Assembly: GCA_029216955.1 (NCBI GenBank)
Contig: JANAVB010010791.1
Span: forward strand, 1,150,685 to 1,214,684
DNA length: 64,000 nt
Source: Iris pallida
Taxonomy: Eukaryota; Streptophyta; Magnoliopsida; Asparagales; Iridaceae
Direction: 5' to 3'
Below are positions 34,606 through 44,953 of this stretch, in pieces (the stretch's first letter is position 1; each line of letters opens with the position of its first letter). Made by a program: the position numbers and the translations under genes. The notes under the pieces are model-generated. The model was not told the DNA's origin. It worked only from the letters and a program-made list of their open reading frames with translations, and made no database searches.

Positions 34606-37545
34606 TGTAACTCCCCGTTCCCAGAATGCGTATTTTTATTCATATACAACTCATGTATATTTATTTAGTATTTATCATGTATTATCTTGTATTTAAATTC
34701 CTTTAATTTTATGTTAATTAATTAGCTGCATTTTATTTCCTGCAATTTTTATTCCTGTATTTTATTTTTGTATTTTATTTCATGCTTTTAACTTTTCTGC
34801 TTAGTCTTGTTTTTGGGTTGGCCTTGGTTGGATCCGAATGGAACCCGACCCTATAACCCCACCTACCACCACCCTTCCTATTTAAAGCTTCCATCCCCTT
34901 CTCTCTCCTCATTACTCTTCTTCACCATTACTTCTTCTTCTTCCTCTCATCACTTCTCCACCTACCAGCAGTAGCAGCAGGCAAGTGCAATCTTGCTTCT
35001 TGCTTGGAGAACCATTTTTATGGTTTATTTCTCTTTCTCTCACGATTCTGAGAGAGTTTACTACTTATCATTTTTGATTTCTGTGGCTGGTTTCTCCTAG
35101 ATCTAAGTTGCTGTTCTTCTCGGTTGGCCATGGGTTTTGATCTCCCAACTTAGCGTGTTTTCTGGCTGGGAACTTCATTTTTCTGGCTTGGGACGAAGGC
35201 TGAGTCACGCACACGTTCTTACGTGTCTGCGTGTATTTTCAGTCACGCACACGTTCTTACGTGTCTGCGTGTATTTTCAGTCACACACACGTCTTTACTT
35301 GTGCGTGCATGAATTTTAGTCACACACACGTCTTTACTTGTGCGTGCGTGGATTTTAGTCACGCACACGTCTTTACTTGTGCGTGCGTGGATTTTGAGTC
35401 ACGTTCATGTTCTTACATGTCAGCGTGGATTTTTAGTCACGCTCACGTTCTCATGGAGCATGCATAGATTTTTAGTCACGCTCACGTTCTCATGGAGCGT
35501 GCGTGGATTTTTAGTCATGCTCACGCCTTTATGTGCCAGCGTGACATTTGAGTTACGCACACATCCTTGCATGCGTGTGTGAATTTCTTATCACTTTTCT
35601 ACGCTCACTTTTCACGCTGTGCGTGCGTAAATTTCTTGTCACACTTTTCACGCTTTTCCACGCTCACGTTATGATTACGTGAATTGCTTTTTCACGCTCA
35701 CGCTGTTTACACGCTCACCCCAACCTGCTAGACTTGGCGTGACTTTTGGCCTTAGCTTAGACTTGTTGGTGTGACTTTCTAACCAGGGTGTTTCTATTTG
35801 TTTTACAACTTATTTATTTAATGATGGCATGATAATTCTTCTATTATATCCTTAAGCCTTTTTGCATGGACTTGATAAATCATGATATGCTAATATTGTT
35901 AATATGGATTGTTATGTGGAATACGTCTTGAGTCCTGATTGATCCATGGATACCCAGTAAGGCTGGAACTTAACCATGAGAGTTATAAACTCGACCCCAC
36001 TGAATACTAATTGATTTTCATGCTTTTTTACCATTGATAATAATGGTTATCTTGATTGAAATTGATCATGCATTCCTAGTTGGAACTAAGAGACTGGCTA
36101 GTCGTCTTATTGAATTGAATGAATGAGACACGTTCATGTAATAAACTATTGTACTCGATTAGCCGATCCCAAATATTGGCATACAGGCACATGCAGGCTT
36201 CAAAATTATTTATTTATTTATTTAGTTATTTATTTATCTTACAAAAACAGCATGTGTATTTTATGGTCAAGGCATGATTACTCCGTGGTTAGATTTGATT
36301 ATTGCATCACGCTATGTAAGACCTACAACCTAGCCGCACGGGTATCGTTGTAGAGTTGCGCATATCGTACCCCGTACGAAAGTACTCATTTGAATGACCA
36401 TGATCCACAGTATGGAACTTCACTCAACTTAGAGACCATTAAGTTAAATAAAATAATGATGGCATGGAGAGAATAGATTCCCGAGTTCTTACATGGCAGC
36501 CCTCTTGGGACTATTAACGTGCCCGACAGGCCGGCTGGTTCCCACAGATACTGTAAATCTGTCACACGGGCAGGGAACAGTATCTGCTTATATTATTGTA
36601 CATGCTATATAACGGCGGGCGTCCCGCTGGGACTCGTCTAACTACATGATTGGCGCAATTGATTGACTGGATAGACTAGCCTTGCTCGCACATAGTAAGA
36701 ACTGAGGAATCCCTAATTGCATAATTCCAGGATAACTTGCAACTCACATTAGCAAGTCGTAGTAGTTGATTGGCCGTTCAAGATGATTTGTTTGTGTACT
36801 GTACCTACTCTGTTGTCTAACTGAGATGATCAGAATGTCAGGACATGACGGGCCAACTTCTGTCCTTGTTTGGTTGGGAGGTTGGTTCGAAGTGTCGTGA
36901 TGTTATGTGAATCCTAGTGGAAAGCAGAGATCTATTATTATATTCTCTTACTTACTGGTTTAGTCCTTCATATCGTGCTCCCTTGTGGTACTTGCTATTA
37001 GAGGTCTAACCTCTCTGGTTTTGCATGGCCAGATTTAGAGCCAGTCCCCGAGGATCCAGCTTACTTCTACCTCCAAGATGGTCAATACTAGAGGAATGAT
37101 CACAGGAGGACTCGAGTGGGTTCCTTACTTCACTACTCGTTTTGTTATTTACTTCATACTTAGCCGTTTGGCACCGACATGTTAGTCGGATTATCTTGCA
37201 CTTACTTTTGCATAATTGTAACTAAAGTCAGACTGCAGCTGATAACAATTGTGTATATATTACTATACCATCTGACTATATTTTGTAAAGCCAGATCTCA
37301 AGAACATTTTAACTGAGCGTTTGGGACGCCTTACTGCTTTATCTTACATGTTCTCTATTTCTATTTTTTGTTTGAATGATTGAGACAATAGATATGAAGT
37401 GACCATAGTAAGACTTTCATGTAGTATACACCCCCTCGTCTGGTTAGACAGCATTGATCGTATTATACGGTATTCATCTACCCGTAATACGTAGCTAGCT
37501 GAGTCATTCTCCCGCTCTCCAGTATTCTGGTTCTGGGGCGTGACA
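34606..37545 (+). repeat. 3' LTR of plus-strand Tekay (2940 bp)
   Basis: Begins TGTAACTCCCC (one change from the 5' LTR's TGTCACTCCCC) and ends GGGGCGTGACA, followed by GGCTT. It is one 39-bp palindromic unit shorter than the 5' LTR, which accounts for the length difference. Confidence 0.95.
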
Positions 37546-37550
37546 GGCTT
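37546..37550. repeat. Target site duplication GGCTT, right of plus-strand Tekay
   Basis: Exact match to 26441-26445; coding sequence of Tat-A (end of protease domain, ...FKRVEA) continues across it. Confidence 0.95.
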
Positions 37551-38056
37551 CGACCCTCTTAAAAGGGCCAATGTCCGCGAACTCCGTCCGGATGATGTCG
37601 TTGGTGGACACGTACTTCATACATTGATGGAGCGTATATGGCACCACCATGTACTCATGATGCCAAGGACGACCCAGTAGGACGTTGTAGTTGACGTCAG
37701 CGTCCACGACTAGCAAGTCACCTCGGTTCTGAGGTTACCGATATGACACTTTAGCCGTATTTTGCCCAGCGGCTCGCTTTTGCTAGCATTAAAGCCGCTG
37801 ATGGTTGTGTTGGAAGGCGCCAGTCGGTACATTGGATCCCCAGAGTTGAGAGCAGCGTCTTTGTGATGATGCTGAAGAAAGACCCTGGATCGATCTGAAT
37901 CCGCTTTACCTTGATGGAACCGATATATTCTGTATAATACAGCGGCTTGTTGTGTCGGTTGTGCTTGAGCAGCATGTCTTGTTGGATGAATGTTATGTTG
38001 GGGATAACCTCATCAGCACAATGGCAATGCGCACATATAGTCGGGAGATCTTCAGG
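37551..38056 (-). pseudogene. pol: Tat-A aspartic protease
   Basis: Minus strand. Starts with a CAHCHCADE-type Cys/His segment and DMLLKHNRHNKPLYYTEYIG, then the active-site region IQIDPGSFFSIITK (DPGS where Tat proteases carry D-x-G-S), then after a frame change near 37735 the conserved ADVNYNVLLGRPW and VPYTLHQCMKYV blocks. The same order is seen in Tat-B at 55801-56366. A TAG near 38057 separates it from gag; its place differs in Tat-B, so it is decay rather than a programmed stop. The C-terminus runs across the Tekay insertion to 26440. Confidence 0.85.
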
Positions 38057-38418
38057 CTACTTGACCTGACTGATGAAGGACTCAGCATCCTTCAGAGCTT
38101 CACAGAGAGCTTCACGAGTGTCCTTGGAAAGGCGAAAAAGCTTAAACAGAGATAGGCGGGCAGGAGTACTGGCCAGTTGTGCCAGTATGTCGAAGTTGTG
38201 GGGCTTGGCTAGCCCGGAAGCATTCTCCTTTCGCAAAGGCTTGTCGAAATGGGCCTCTGCATGCTTCTGTTTATTGGCTGCTGGAGGCTTGGATGGGCCC
38301 TCTTCCTGGACAGCAGGGACGGTGCAAGGAGGCACCACCTCGACGGCAGCTTCATCAGGTTGGGCGTTCTGATGTGAACGCGTCTGTACAGGAAGTACCT
38401 CTTCCGTGGAGGAAGAGA
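38057..38418 (-). pseudogene. gag: Tat-A gag, C-terminal end
   Basis: 120 residues on the minus strand up to the copia insertion: low-complexity head (Ser/Thr/Glu/Val), then NFDILAQLASTPARLSLFKLFRLSKDTREALCEAL, matched in Tat-B by NIDILAQLANTPARLSLFDLL. (Both quoted in parts shorter than the conserved block.) It joins in frame with 48027-48247 once the copia element and one CCATG copy are removed. Confidence 0.85.
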
Positions 38419-38423
38419 CCATG
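38419..38423. repeat. Target site duplication CCATG, left of copia
   Basis: CCATG directly before the LTR at 38424; the same five bases follow the other LTR at 48022-48026. Confidence 0.95.
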
Positions 38424-39367
38424 TGAAGAACAGTTTGGCAACTCTAAAGGGGGGTGAATAGAGTTTATATAGAAAAATAGCCAATTAAAATAACTCTTTC
38501 ACCAATAATAAATAATTAGAGTAAAGTGCGGAAAATAAATAGAGAGCAAAAGAGCATACGCAAACACAGCGATTTTAATCTGGTTTCCCTCGTAGAGGAC
38601 TAGTCCAGGCCTGAGAACTCTAGATCAGGATTAAATCCACTATTTGTGAAATAGTAGTTTACAACCCGTGCCTTTACTTCAGAAGAGCACGTCAACTTCT
38701 AACAGAGGATCGCAGTGGCGATTTGCTTGGAATTGTCCAAGCGACTTCTTCGACTCTTGTACAAGAATCCTAACTGAGAGATGCTGAGCACTCGAGACTT
38801 AGGAGGCTTGTGGCTAGTAGATGGGAAGGATATGGCTTATTTGAGCTTATAAGAGAGAAGAGAAGAGAAGATTGGATGGATTGGAATGAGAGAATTCATG
38901 CCCTATTTATAGTATTTTTATAGGCAGAATTCGGCCAGAATTCGGGTAGAAAAATTCAAATATTTGGCCGTTGGACAACTAGCAACCAGCTAACCCTAAA
39001 ATTAGGGTTCCTGATTTCTAGGGGACAGAGTTCGGCCCGAACTCTGTGTGGAGGCAGAGTTCGGCCCGAACTCTGTGTCCAGAGCACAGAGTGGTTCAAA
39101 GGGGACCGTTTGGGAATTTCTGGTTTGGTGGAGCTTGGGATTTTTGGGTAGGCTATAGTCTAAGTTTCAAGAGCTCAGCATGACTCAGATTACATTAGTC
39201 TAGACTCAAAGAAAGTGTAAAATACAGACTCGAATCAACTGAGACACGAAAGCTGAGCTGTCTTCTGTCTTGAGCTTAATGCAGACGTCGTGTGTCGTAT
39301 TGAATTATTACAGATATTATTTAGTCAATATTGTCAATATTTGGTTGACTGTGACTTTGTGTCAACA
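38424..39367 (-). repeat. 3' LTR of the copia element (944 bp)
   Basis: Contains a TATA box (TATAAATAGGG, minus strand, near 38890) and two tandem copies of a 29-bp unit that carries the dyad GAGTTCGGCCCGAACTC (39026-39075); the 5' LTR has only one. Confidence 0.95.
39026..39075. repeat. Duplicated palindrome GAGTTCGGCCCGAACTC in copia LTR
   Basis: Two 21-bp near-perfect dyads at 39026-39046 and 39055-39075 (arms CAGAGTTCGG and CCGAACTCTG around a C). The single copy in the 5' LTR is at 47709-47729, about 115 bases upstream of the TATA box on the minus strand. This is a good position for a protein-binding promoter element. Confidence 0.75.
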
Positions 39368-39376
39368 ATCTCCCCT
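39368..39376 (-). other. Polypurine tract of the copia element
   Basis: Minus strand AGGGGAGAT directly before the 3' LTR start TGTTGACAC. Confidence 0.8.
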
Positions 39377-39923
39377 ATATTGATAATTGACAAAATAATA
39401 TATGTATATTCAACATTCATACCTGGACACAGTTGATTATAGCAACATAGCTCCCCCATAATCGATGCCGAGCTAGAAATAAGAGCTCCCCCGTGATCAG
39501 TGAACGGTGCTGAGCTAGAAGAAATAGCTCCCCCGTAAATAATGCATTGAACCTGTATAATATCTCCAAAAAGCACAAACAAGCACAGATATACGAAAGC
39601 GAAAGATATGATACCAAATATATCCAGCCAGAATATACATAGTTCTCCCCCTTTTAGCATTTAGCAATATAGACTGCAGAGGAACATGGAAACGCAATAG
39701 ACAATAATAGGAATGCAACCACACCAAGTAGAGAAGAAACAGTATATAAATAAACAAAATGAGTCACTAGCATAAAATATAAAACTACGATAAGCATAAA
39801 GTGCATAACCAAATGTCAAACACACAACCAGAGTTTTAGAACATCCAAGTACATAAAAACTAAATAACTAGAAATCAAAATGCATCATCATCAGCAGCAG
39901 CGATAGATAGTAGCCAATCTCCA
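39377..39923 (-). other. 3' non-coding region of the copia element
   Basis: AT-rich sequence after the extra ORF. It holds three AGCTCCCCC(A/G)T-type phrases (near 39450, 39485 and 39527) spaced 35-45 bases apart, further purine tracts on the minus strand. No ORF worth calling. Confidence 0.6.
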
Positions 39924-41171
39924 TCACAGAGCACGAGATGGTCCAGGAGTGTCTGAGTGACCAGGGAAGGAGCGACTGGGGTCCACAAAAGCATCATCTG
40001 GATCCATGTAACGCATGACCCACGGATCATCAATATGATGGCCCGCGCGCGCTGGATCCCGCTCCATGGGAATGTGCAGATGACGAGACAGGAAATACCG
40101 TATATCATGCAGAGAGTTGCCGAGGGCACTCATCTGCAGAGTAGTACGATAGTCCAGCTGTGTCCAGCGATCATCCTCAAGAGCAAAACGATCCCGGAGC
40201 ATAGTCTGAATAGACTCAAGAGTGGCAGGTGGAGGAGGTGCATCCTGACCGAGTGGAGGGGAGTCAGGCTCCTCATCATCAGAATGCTCAGAAGCCTCAG
40301 GAGAGGCGACGACTGCCTGAAGAAAAGCAGGAGCAGGCAGGAAAGGACAGGTGTCAAGTGGTATACGGAACGCACGAAAGACTATAGGAAGATATAATGC
40401 AAAAACCAAGGCTCGTAGTTTCTTCCTACAGTTAATCATCCAGTCCATCATGGTACGTGGAAGATTGAACGAGATACCGAAGTGAAGATGATACATAGCT
40501 GAGATTTCAAAATATGTAACTTCATCGGTTGAGCCAGCTTTTGGCAGAATAGTATTAAAAATAATCCGATGAAGATCAGAAAAATATGGATTTAAAAATT
40601 TAGCCATAAGCTTGCGAGGACGTGTGTACGGGGTGCACAGATCGTCCTTGAAGCTCTCAAGGGAAATTCCGTCTGGAAAGCGGAACGACCGGGCTTCAAC
40701 AAGCTTTTCCCAAGAGGTGGGTTCTTGTAGATCAAGATATTCGGCTAAGTCAAAGTCATCAAAAGATATATCAATACCTGCAACCCTTGAATAGATGTGA
40801 GTGTCATCATAGGTCAAGTTGTAGTAGAACATTTGGATGGCATGGCGATAGATGGCAGAAGTTGCAGTGACTAACTCATCGAGACAAAGGTCGTGGAACA
40901 AAGAGTCATATAGAGAGAAAATAGAAAAATTAATTGGATGCCCCGCGAATACCGGACGAGTTCGAAAATCATTAAACCACTCGTTGGATGCTTCAAGTGA
41001 TATAAATAATCGGTCGTCATAAGTCTTAGGATTACGGGGACGAGATGGATTGAACAACGGATGAGGTGGTTGTAGTTGTTCAAATGGTTGCTCAACGAGA
41101 GAAGGAGAATCTGACGAGGAAACACCCTCGATCCGAATTCTCTTTCCACGGTTGAACAAACGAGGAGCCAT
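39924..41171 (-). CDS. Extra ORF after copia pol (env position), 415 residues
   Basis: Intact minus-strand ORF from ATG at 41171 to a stop at 39924, in the same direction as pol, about 745 bases after the pol stop. The N-terminus is basic (RGKRIRIEG) with a Ser/Pro-rich part. The middle is globular and aromatic, including AIYRHAIQMFYYNLTYDD, SRVAGIDISFDDFDLAEYLDL and the later FNTILPKAG and MMDWMINCRKKLRALVFALY. The C-terminus is acidic then proline-rich (HSDDEEPDSPPLG). I see no signal peptide and no convincing membrane segment, so a fusion-type envelope is doubtful. The middle resembles the plant 'putative transposon protein' domain with its FYxNL ... V.G..I.FD pattern; this is from memory and needs a profile search. 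SIRE-type elements are known to carry an ORF here. An undamaged frame in an element with broken pol suggests recent selection or recent insertion. Confidence 0.8.
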   Translation of the reverse strand: MAPRLFNRGKRIRIEGVSSSDSPSLVEQPFEQLQPPHPLFNPSRPRNPKTYDDRLFISLEASNEWFNDFRTRPVFAGHPINFSIFSLYDSLFHDLCLDELVTATSAIYRHAIQMFYYNLTYDDTHIYSRVAGIDISFDDFDLAEYLDLQEPTSWEKLVEARSFRFPDGISLESFKDDLCTPYTRPRKLMAKFLNPYFSDLHRIIFNTILPKAGSTDEVTYFEISAMYHLHFGISFNLPRTMMDWMINCRKKLRALVFALYLPIVFRAFRIPLDTCPFLPAPAFLQAVVASPEASEHSDDEEPDSPPLGQDAPPPPATLESIQTMLRDRFALEDDRWTQLDYRTTLQMSALGNSLHDIRYFLSRHLHIPMERDPARAGHHIDDPWVMRYMDPDDAFVDPSRSFPGHSDTPGPSRAL

Positions 41172-41915
41172 TTCACAAAAAGAAGTAGAGAAGAAGAAGG
41201 AGTTATACCTGAAAACAACAATAAACAGTGGAAGAGAATGATGAGAAACCTCTTTCCCTTGATTTTGAGAAGGAATGGAGCACTCTAGATAGAAAACTAG
41301 GGTTAGGGTTTGTAGGAGAAAGTTTGAAGAGGTGGAGAAGAAGGAAAGAATGAAGGAGAGAGATGAAAACCCGAAAATAAAGAGAGAGTTTTCTTTGGTC
41401 GGAGGGAATCTGAATCGTACAATCTAAAATGATCAAACGGCGGAGGCTGTCCCCGACGCTGGAACAATGGGACCGAACTCGGCCCGAACTCTTGTAGGGG
41501 CAGAGTTCGGCCCGAGTTCTGGGTTCATGTCCCAGAACATAAGTCAGGCCAAAAATTAGAGAGAATGGTTAAGTGGTGAAAAAGAGTTAGAAATGAGGAT
41601 AAAAGCTTGATGAAATCAATCAGATAGATAGAGAGGTAGACTAATATCAGAATGAACTTAGAAATTAGTAAATAGGCAATAATAAATCAAAACAAACCAT
41701 ATAATAAACAAGGAAATATAATATAATTCAATAGTTTGAATTTGCCATGGGTTAGCTGCAGGGGCCGGATCCCAGCTAGCGGTAGTCCTGAGGACTAGTG
41801 CACCGTGTCGCTTAGGCTTTTACGCCTTGTTGTCAGAAGGACCCTTTCGGCTTGTACCCATACCAAATTCATCGTAAAAGAATCATACTATACTCGATAT
41901 TTACGCAGGTGAGTT
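41172..41915 (-). other. Non-coding gap between copia pol and the extra ORF
   Basis: Holds two more copies of the GGCCCGAACT dyad (41473-41492 and 41501-41521, the second with one arm changed), a leader-like segment before the extra ORF with CT-rich minus-strand sequence, and a GC-rich structured-looking stretch at 41750-41870. The dyads could make a separate promoter or a splice/leader signal for the extra ORF. Confidence 0.5.
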
Positions 41916-43889
41916 TTAATTTATGACCGCTTCATCTAAAATTCCAAGTTCACGACAAAGGAAATTGAAGCGCTCTTCGGATAAAGGCTTAGTAAAGAAG
42001 TCTGCTAGCTGATGATCAGTGTCAATAAATTCTAAGTTAATCGTGTCGTTTTGCTGATGATCACGCAAAAAGTGGTGTCTAATCTCAATGTATTTAGTAC
42101 GTGAGTGGCAGACAGGGTTCTTAGTCAAATTAATGGCACTAGTGTTGTCACAGAATATAGGAATATGCATGAAAGATAACTTATAGTCTTCAAGGGTTTG
42201 CTTCATCCACAGAATCTGTTCACAACAACGCCCAGCTGCTATGTATTCAGCTTCTGTTGTGGATAGTGCGACAGAGTTCTGCTTCTTGCTAAACCAGGAG
42301 ACTAAAGTCTTTCCTAATAAATGACACATGCCGCTCGTACTTTTACGGTCGACCTTGCATCCAGCGAAGTCAGCATCAGAGTAACCAATAAGGTCAAATG
42401 ATGTGGACTTGGGATACCATAGGCCCACTGTAACCGTACCCTTAAGGTATCGAAAGATACGCTTAACCGTGGTCATGTGTGATTCCTTAGGATTAGCTTG
42501 ATATCTAGCACATAGGCAAACACTAAACATGATATCGGGACGACTAGCAGTTAAATAAAGTAAGCTGCCTATCATACCTCGATACTTACGTTGATCAACA
42601 GGTTTGCCGCTCTCATCTGGTTCGAGTTTGGTTGAAGTAGCCATTGGAGTGCTGATTGGTTTAACGTTGTCAAGATCGAACTTCTTCAGCATGTCCTTGG
42701 TATACTTCGATTGACAGATGAAAGTTCCATTAGCCATTTGTTTCACTTGCAGGCCAAGAAAGTAGTTGAGCTCTCCCATCATGCTCATCTCAAATTCTGT
42801 CTGCATACACTTGGCAAATTCTTGACAGAGGGTTTCATCAGTAGAGCCAAAAATGATATCATCAACATAGATTTGAATCAACAGAATAGTGTCTTTAAAA
42901 GATTTTATAAACAGTGTAGTGTCAATTTTCCCTTTTGAAAAACCTTTCTCAAGTAAGAAGCTACTTAGCCTTTTATACCAAGCTCTGGGGGCTTGTTTGA
43001 GGCCATAAAGCCCTTTCTTTAGCTTGAACACGTGGTCAGGAAATTTGTGATTTTCAAAGCCAGGAGATTGTTTCACATAAACTTCCTCCTTAATAAAACC
43101 ATTCAAGAAAGCACTTTTCACATCCATTTGAAATAATTTAAAGTTTTGAAAATTAGCAAAAGCACAAAGCATCCGAATGGATTCTAGTCTAGCAACAGGA
43201 GCATACGTCTCATCGTAGTCGATACCTTCCTCTTGGTTGTATCCTTGAGCTACTAGACGAGCTTTGTTACGTGTGACTGAACCATCTTCATTTACTTTGT
43301 TTCTAAAAACCCATTTAGTACCAATTATCGAGTGATTAACCGGTTTAGGAATGAGTTCCCATACTTGGCTTCTCTCGAATTGGTTGAATTCTTCTTGCAT
43401 AGCAGAAATCCAAAATTCATCATTAAAAGCTTCAGAAATGTTTTTAGGCTCTACTTGTGAAATGAAGGCAGTGCTAGCAACGGAGTCTCTTAGTGATGAT
43501 CTAGTAGTTACTCCACGTGAAACTTCTCCTATAACTAAATTTTCTGGATGAGAAGGTTTGAAAGAGAATTTCTTAGGCAAACCCTCCAGAGAATCAGTTT
43601 CGGTTGAAGTATTCATTGGAGTAGAAGTTGATGGCTCAATGTCATCATTAAGAGTACTTACTGCACTGTTATCTTCATCAAAAGTCATATTTGTTGACTC
43701 TTCCACAATAAGTGAGCGTTTATTAAAAACTCTATATCCCTTACTCTTGGCGGCATAACCAAGAAAGATACCATCGTCAGCTTTGGCATCAAATTTGCCT
43801 AAGTTGTCTTTGGTGTTAAGGATAAAACATCTACAACCAAAAAACTTTAAAATAAGAAACATTGGGGGTTCTTCCAAACCAAAGCTCAT
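41916..43889 (-). CDS. pol: Copia integrase C-terminus, reverse transcriptase and RNase H (657-residue frame)
   Basis: Open frame on the minus strand. The first 60 residues are the integrase tail (FDAKADDGIFLGYAAKSKGYRVFN). RT starts near residue 175 with VWELIPKP...TKWVFRNKVNEDGS, then ARLVAQGYNQEEGIDYDETYAPVAR (quoted in part), FQMDVKSAFLNG and the catalytic IYVDDIIFGS near residue 340. RNase H follows with YSDADFAGCKVDRKSTSG, TTEAEYIAA and FCDNTSAI, all acidic residues present. It ends ...LADFFTKPL. This is a complete copia RT-RH. The upstream boundary is a frame break, not a real start; the frame is +1 relative to 43831-44166. When intact it is made as part of a gag-pol polyprotein. Confidence 0.9.
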   Translation of the reverse strand: MSFGLEEPPMFLILKFFGCRCFILNTKDNLGKFDAKADDGIFLGYAAKSKGYRVFNKRSLIVEESTNMTFDEDNSAVSTLNDDIEPSTSTPMNTSTETDSLEGLPKKFSFKPSHPENLVIGEVSRGVTTRSSLRDSVASTAFISQVEPKNISEAFNDEFWISAMQEEFNQFERSQVWELIPKPVNHSIIGTKWVFRNKVNEDGSVTRNKARLVAQGYNQEEGIDYDETYAPVARLESIRMLCAFANFQNFKLFQMDVKSAFLNGFIKEEVYVKQSPGFENHKFPDHVFKLKKGLYGLKQAPRAWYKRLSSFLLEKGFSKGKIDTTLFIKSFKDTILLIQIYVDDIIFGSTDETLCQEFAKCMQTEFEMSMMGELNYFLGLQVKQMANGTFICQSKYTKDMLKKFDLDNVKPISTPMATSTKLEPDESGKPVDQRKYRGMIGSLLYLTASRPDIMFSVCLCARYQANPKESHMTTVKRIFRYLKGTVTVGLWYPKSTSFDLIGYSDADFAGCKVDRKSTSGMCHLLGKTLVSWFSKKQNSVALSTTEAEYIAAGRCCEQILWMKQTLEDYKLSFMHIPIFCDNTSAINLTKNPVCHSRTKYIEIRHHFLRDHQQNDTINLEFIDTDHQLADFFTKPLSEERFNFLCRELGILDEAVIN

Positions 43890-44166
43890 AGGGTGTTTTC
43901 TTCGTAATGGGACGAATCAGCACCCTATTCAAAATGTGGCATGCTGTACTGACAGCTTCTGCCCAAAAGTATTTCGGAAGTAAAAATTTATTCAACATGA
44001 CTCTGGCCATATCGCCGAGAGTTCTATTCTTCCGCTCTACAACACCATTTTGTTGAGGAGTTCTAGGACAAGAAAATTTATGATCAAAACCATTTGCATT
44101 ACAAAAATTTTCAAAATCATAATTTACGAATTCGCCTCTATGATCACTTCGGATTCGAGTAATCAT
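43831..44166 (-). pseudogene. pol: Copia integrase core, second part
   Basis: Short open stretch in a third frame holding the second catalytic Asp (IRSDHRGEF) and the Glu (PQQNGVVERKNRT), then ARVMLNKFLLPKYFWAEAV and PYELWFGRTP. It overlaps 44144-44953 by 23 bases and 41916-43889 by 59 bases, each in a different frame. This shows small indels near 44150 and near 43850-43880. Confidence 0.9.
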
Positions 44167-44953
44167 GTAGCCTTTCGTTTTGAACTTTCTTTACAAAAAC
44201 TTTGAAAACAGAAATAGCATCGCTCTTATTAGCGAGAAAGAAAACCCAAGTAAATCTCGAAAAATCATCAACAATAACAAATGCATAAAGTTTGCCACCA
44301 AGGCTAGCTATTCTACTCGGACCAAATAAATCCATATGAAGTAGTTGCAAGGGTCTAGTAGTACTTACAGAGTTGATGGAATGAAATGAGGATTTAGTTG
44401 CCTTGTTTAGTTCACATTCGGCACATACCGTGTCCTTTTTGAATGTGATGTCAGGCAATCCTCTCACTAGCTTCTTGGTAGACAGCCTGGATATAGCATC
44501 CATGTTGGCATGACCAAGACGCTGGTGCCAAAGTAGTCGTTCGTCTTTGTGGGCATATAGACATCTACCTGCATTGTTAGTATTTATAGAAAGATAGAAA
44601 ATATATATGTTGTCCTCTCTTTTCCCTTCAAAAGCAATGTCTCCTGTTGACCTATCATAGATGTAGCAACTGTTTTGTCCAAAGTTAATATCATATCCAT
44701 GATCAGCAAGATGACTAATGTTGAGCAGGTTATGCTTTAACTCGGTCACTAGGCAGACATCCTTTATTACAGGAGAAGGAGGATGATCAATGATACCATT
44801 ACCTATTATGTGCCCTTTGAGATTGTTACCGAAGGATACATATCCTTCTCTCTTCATCGATAGTGATGCAAAAAGATTTGCGTCTCCCGTCATATGTCGC
44901 GAGCATCCACTATCGAGAATCCACTTACTTTCAGTTGAGGAGGGAAGGTCCAC
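44144..44953 (-). pseudogene. pol: Copia protease and integrase N-terminal part
   Basis: Begins right after a TAG, with the active-site motif DSGCSRHMTG (about residue 15). It continues through the gag-pre-integrase segment LLWHQRLGHANMDAIS ... CAECELNKATKSSF (HHCC zinc set) into the integrase core with the first catalytic Asp (HMDLFGP) and VDDFSRFTWVFFL. It ends in a frameshift near 44150. It overlaps the gag frame by 23 bases and is +1 relative to it. Protease matures the particle; integrase inserts the cDNA. Confidence 0.9.

Larger units (their letters stand above)
26446..37545 (+). mobile_element. Complete-length Tekay/Del-type Ty3/gypsy element, plus strand (11.1 kb)
   Basis: 5' LTR 26446-29424, leader, one gag-pol frame (about 29668-34330), polypurine tract 34591-34605, 3' LTR 34606-37545, flanked by the perfect duplication GGCTT. 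The C-terminal end after integrase carries the VYDVFHVSQLRRYV ... VPVSILDRR ... RVAWDHHSLEEST pattern typical of Tekay/Del chromoviruses with a modified chromodomain. It is inserted in Tat-A between protease and spacer. The two LTRs differ by a few percent by eye and by one 39-bp repeat unit, so the insertion is not recent. Nonsense codons prevent autonomous activity. Confidence 0.95.

Noticed and set aside
38050..38060. Stop between gag and protease in Tat as a programmed read-through
   Set aside because: Tat-A and Tat-B have their stops at different codons (near 38057 and 56367), so independent decay is simpler.
41750..41870. GC-rich structured stretch as a tRNA or hammerhead ribozyme
   Set aside because: I found no cloverleaf with matching arms, and no CTGANGA...GAAA core.
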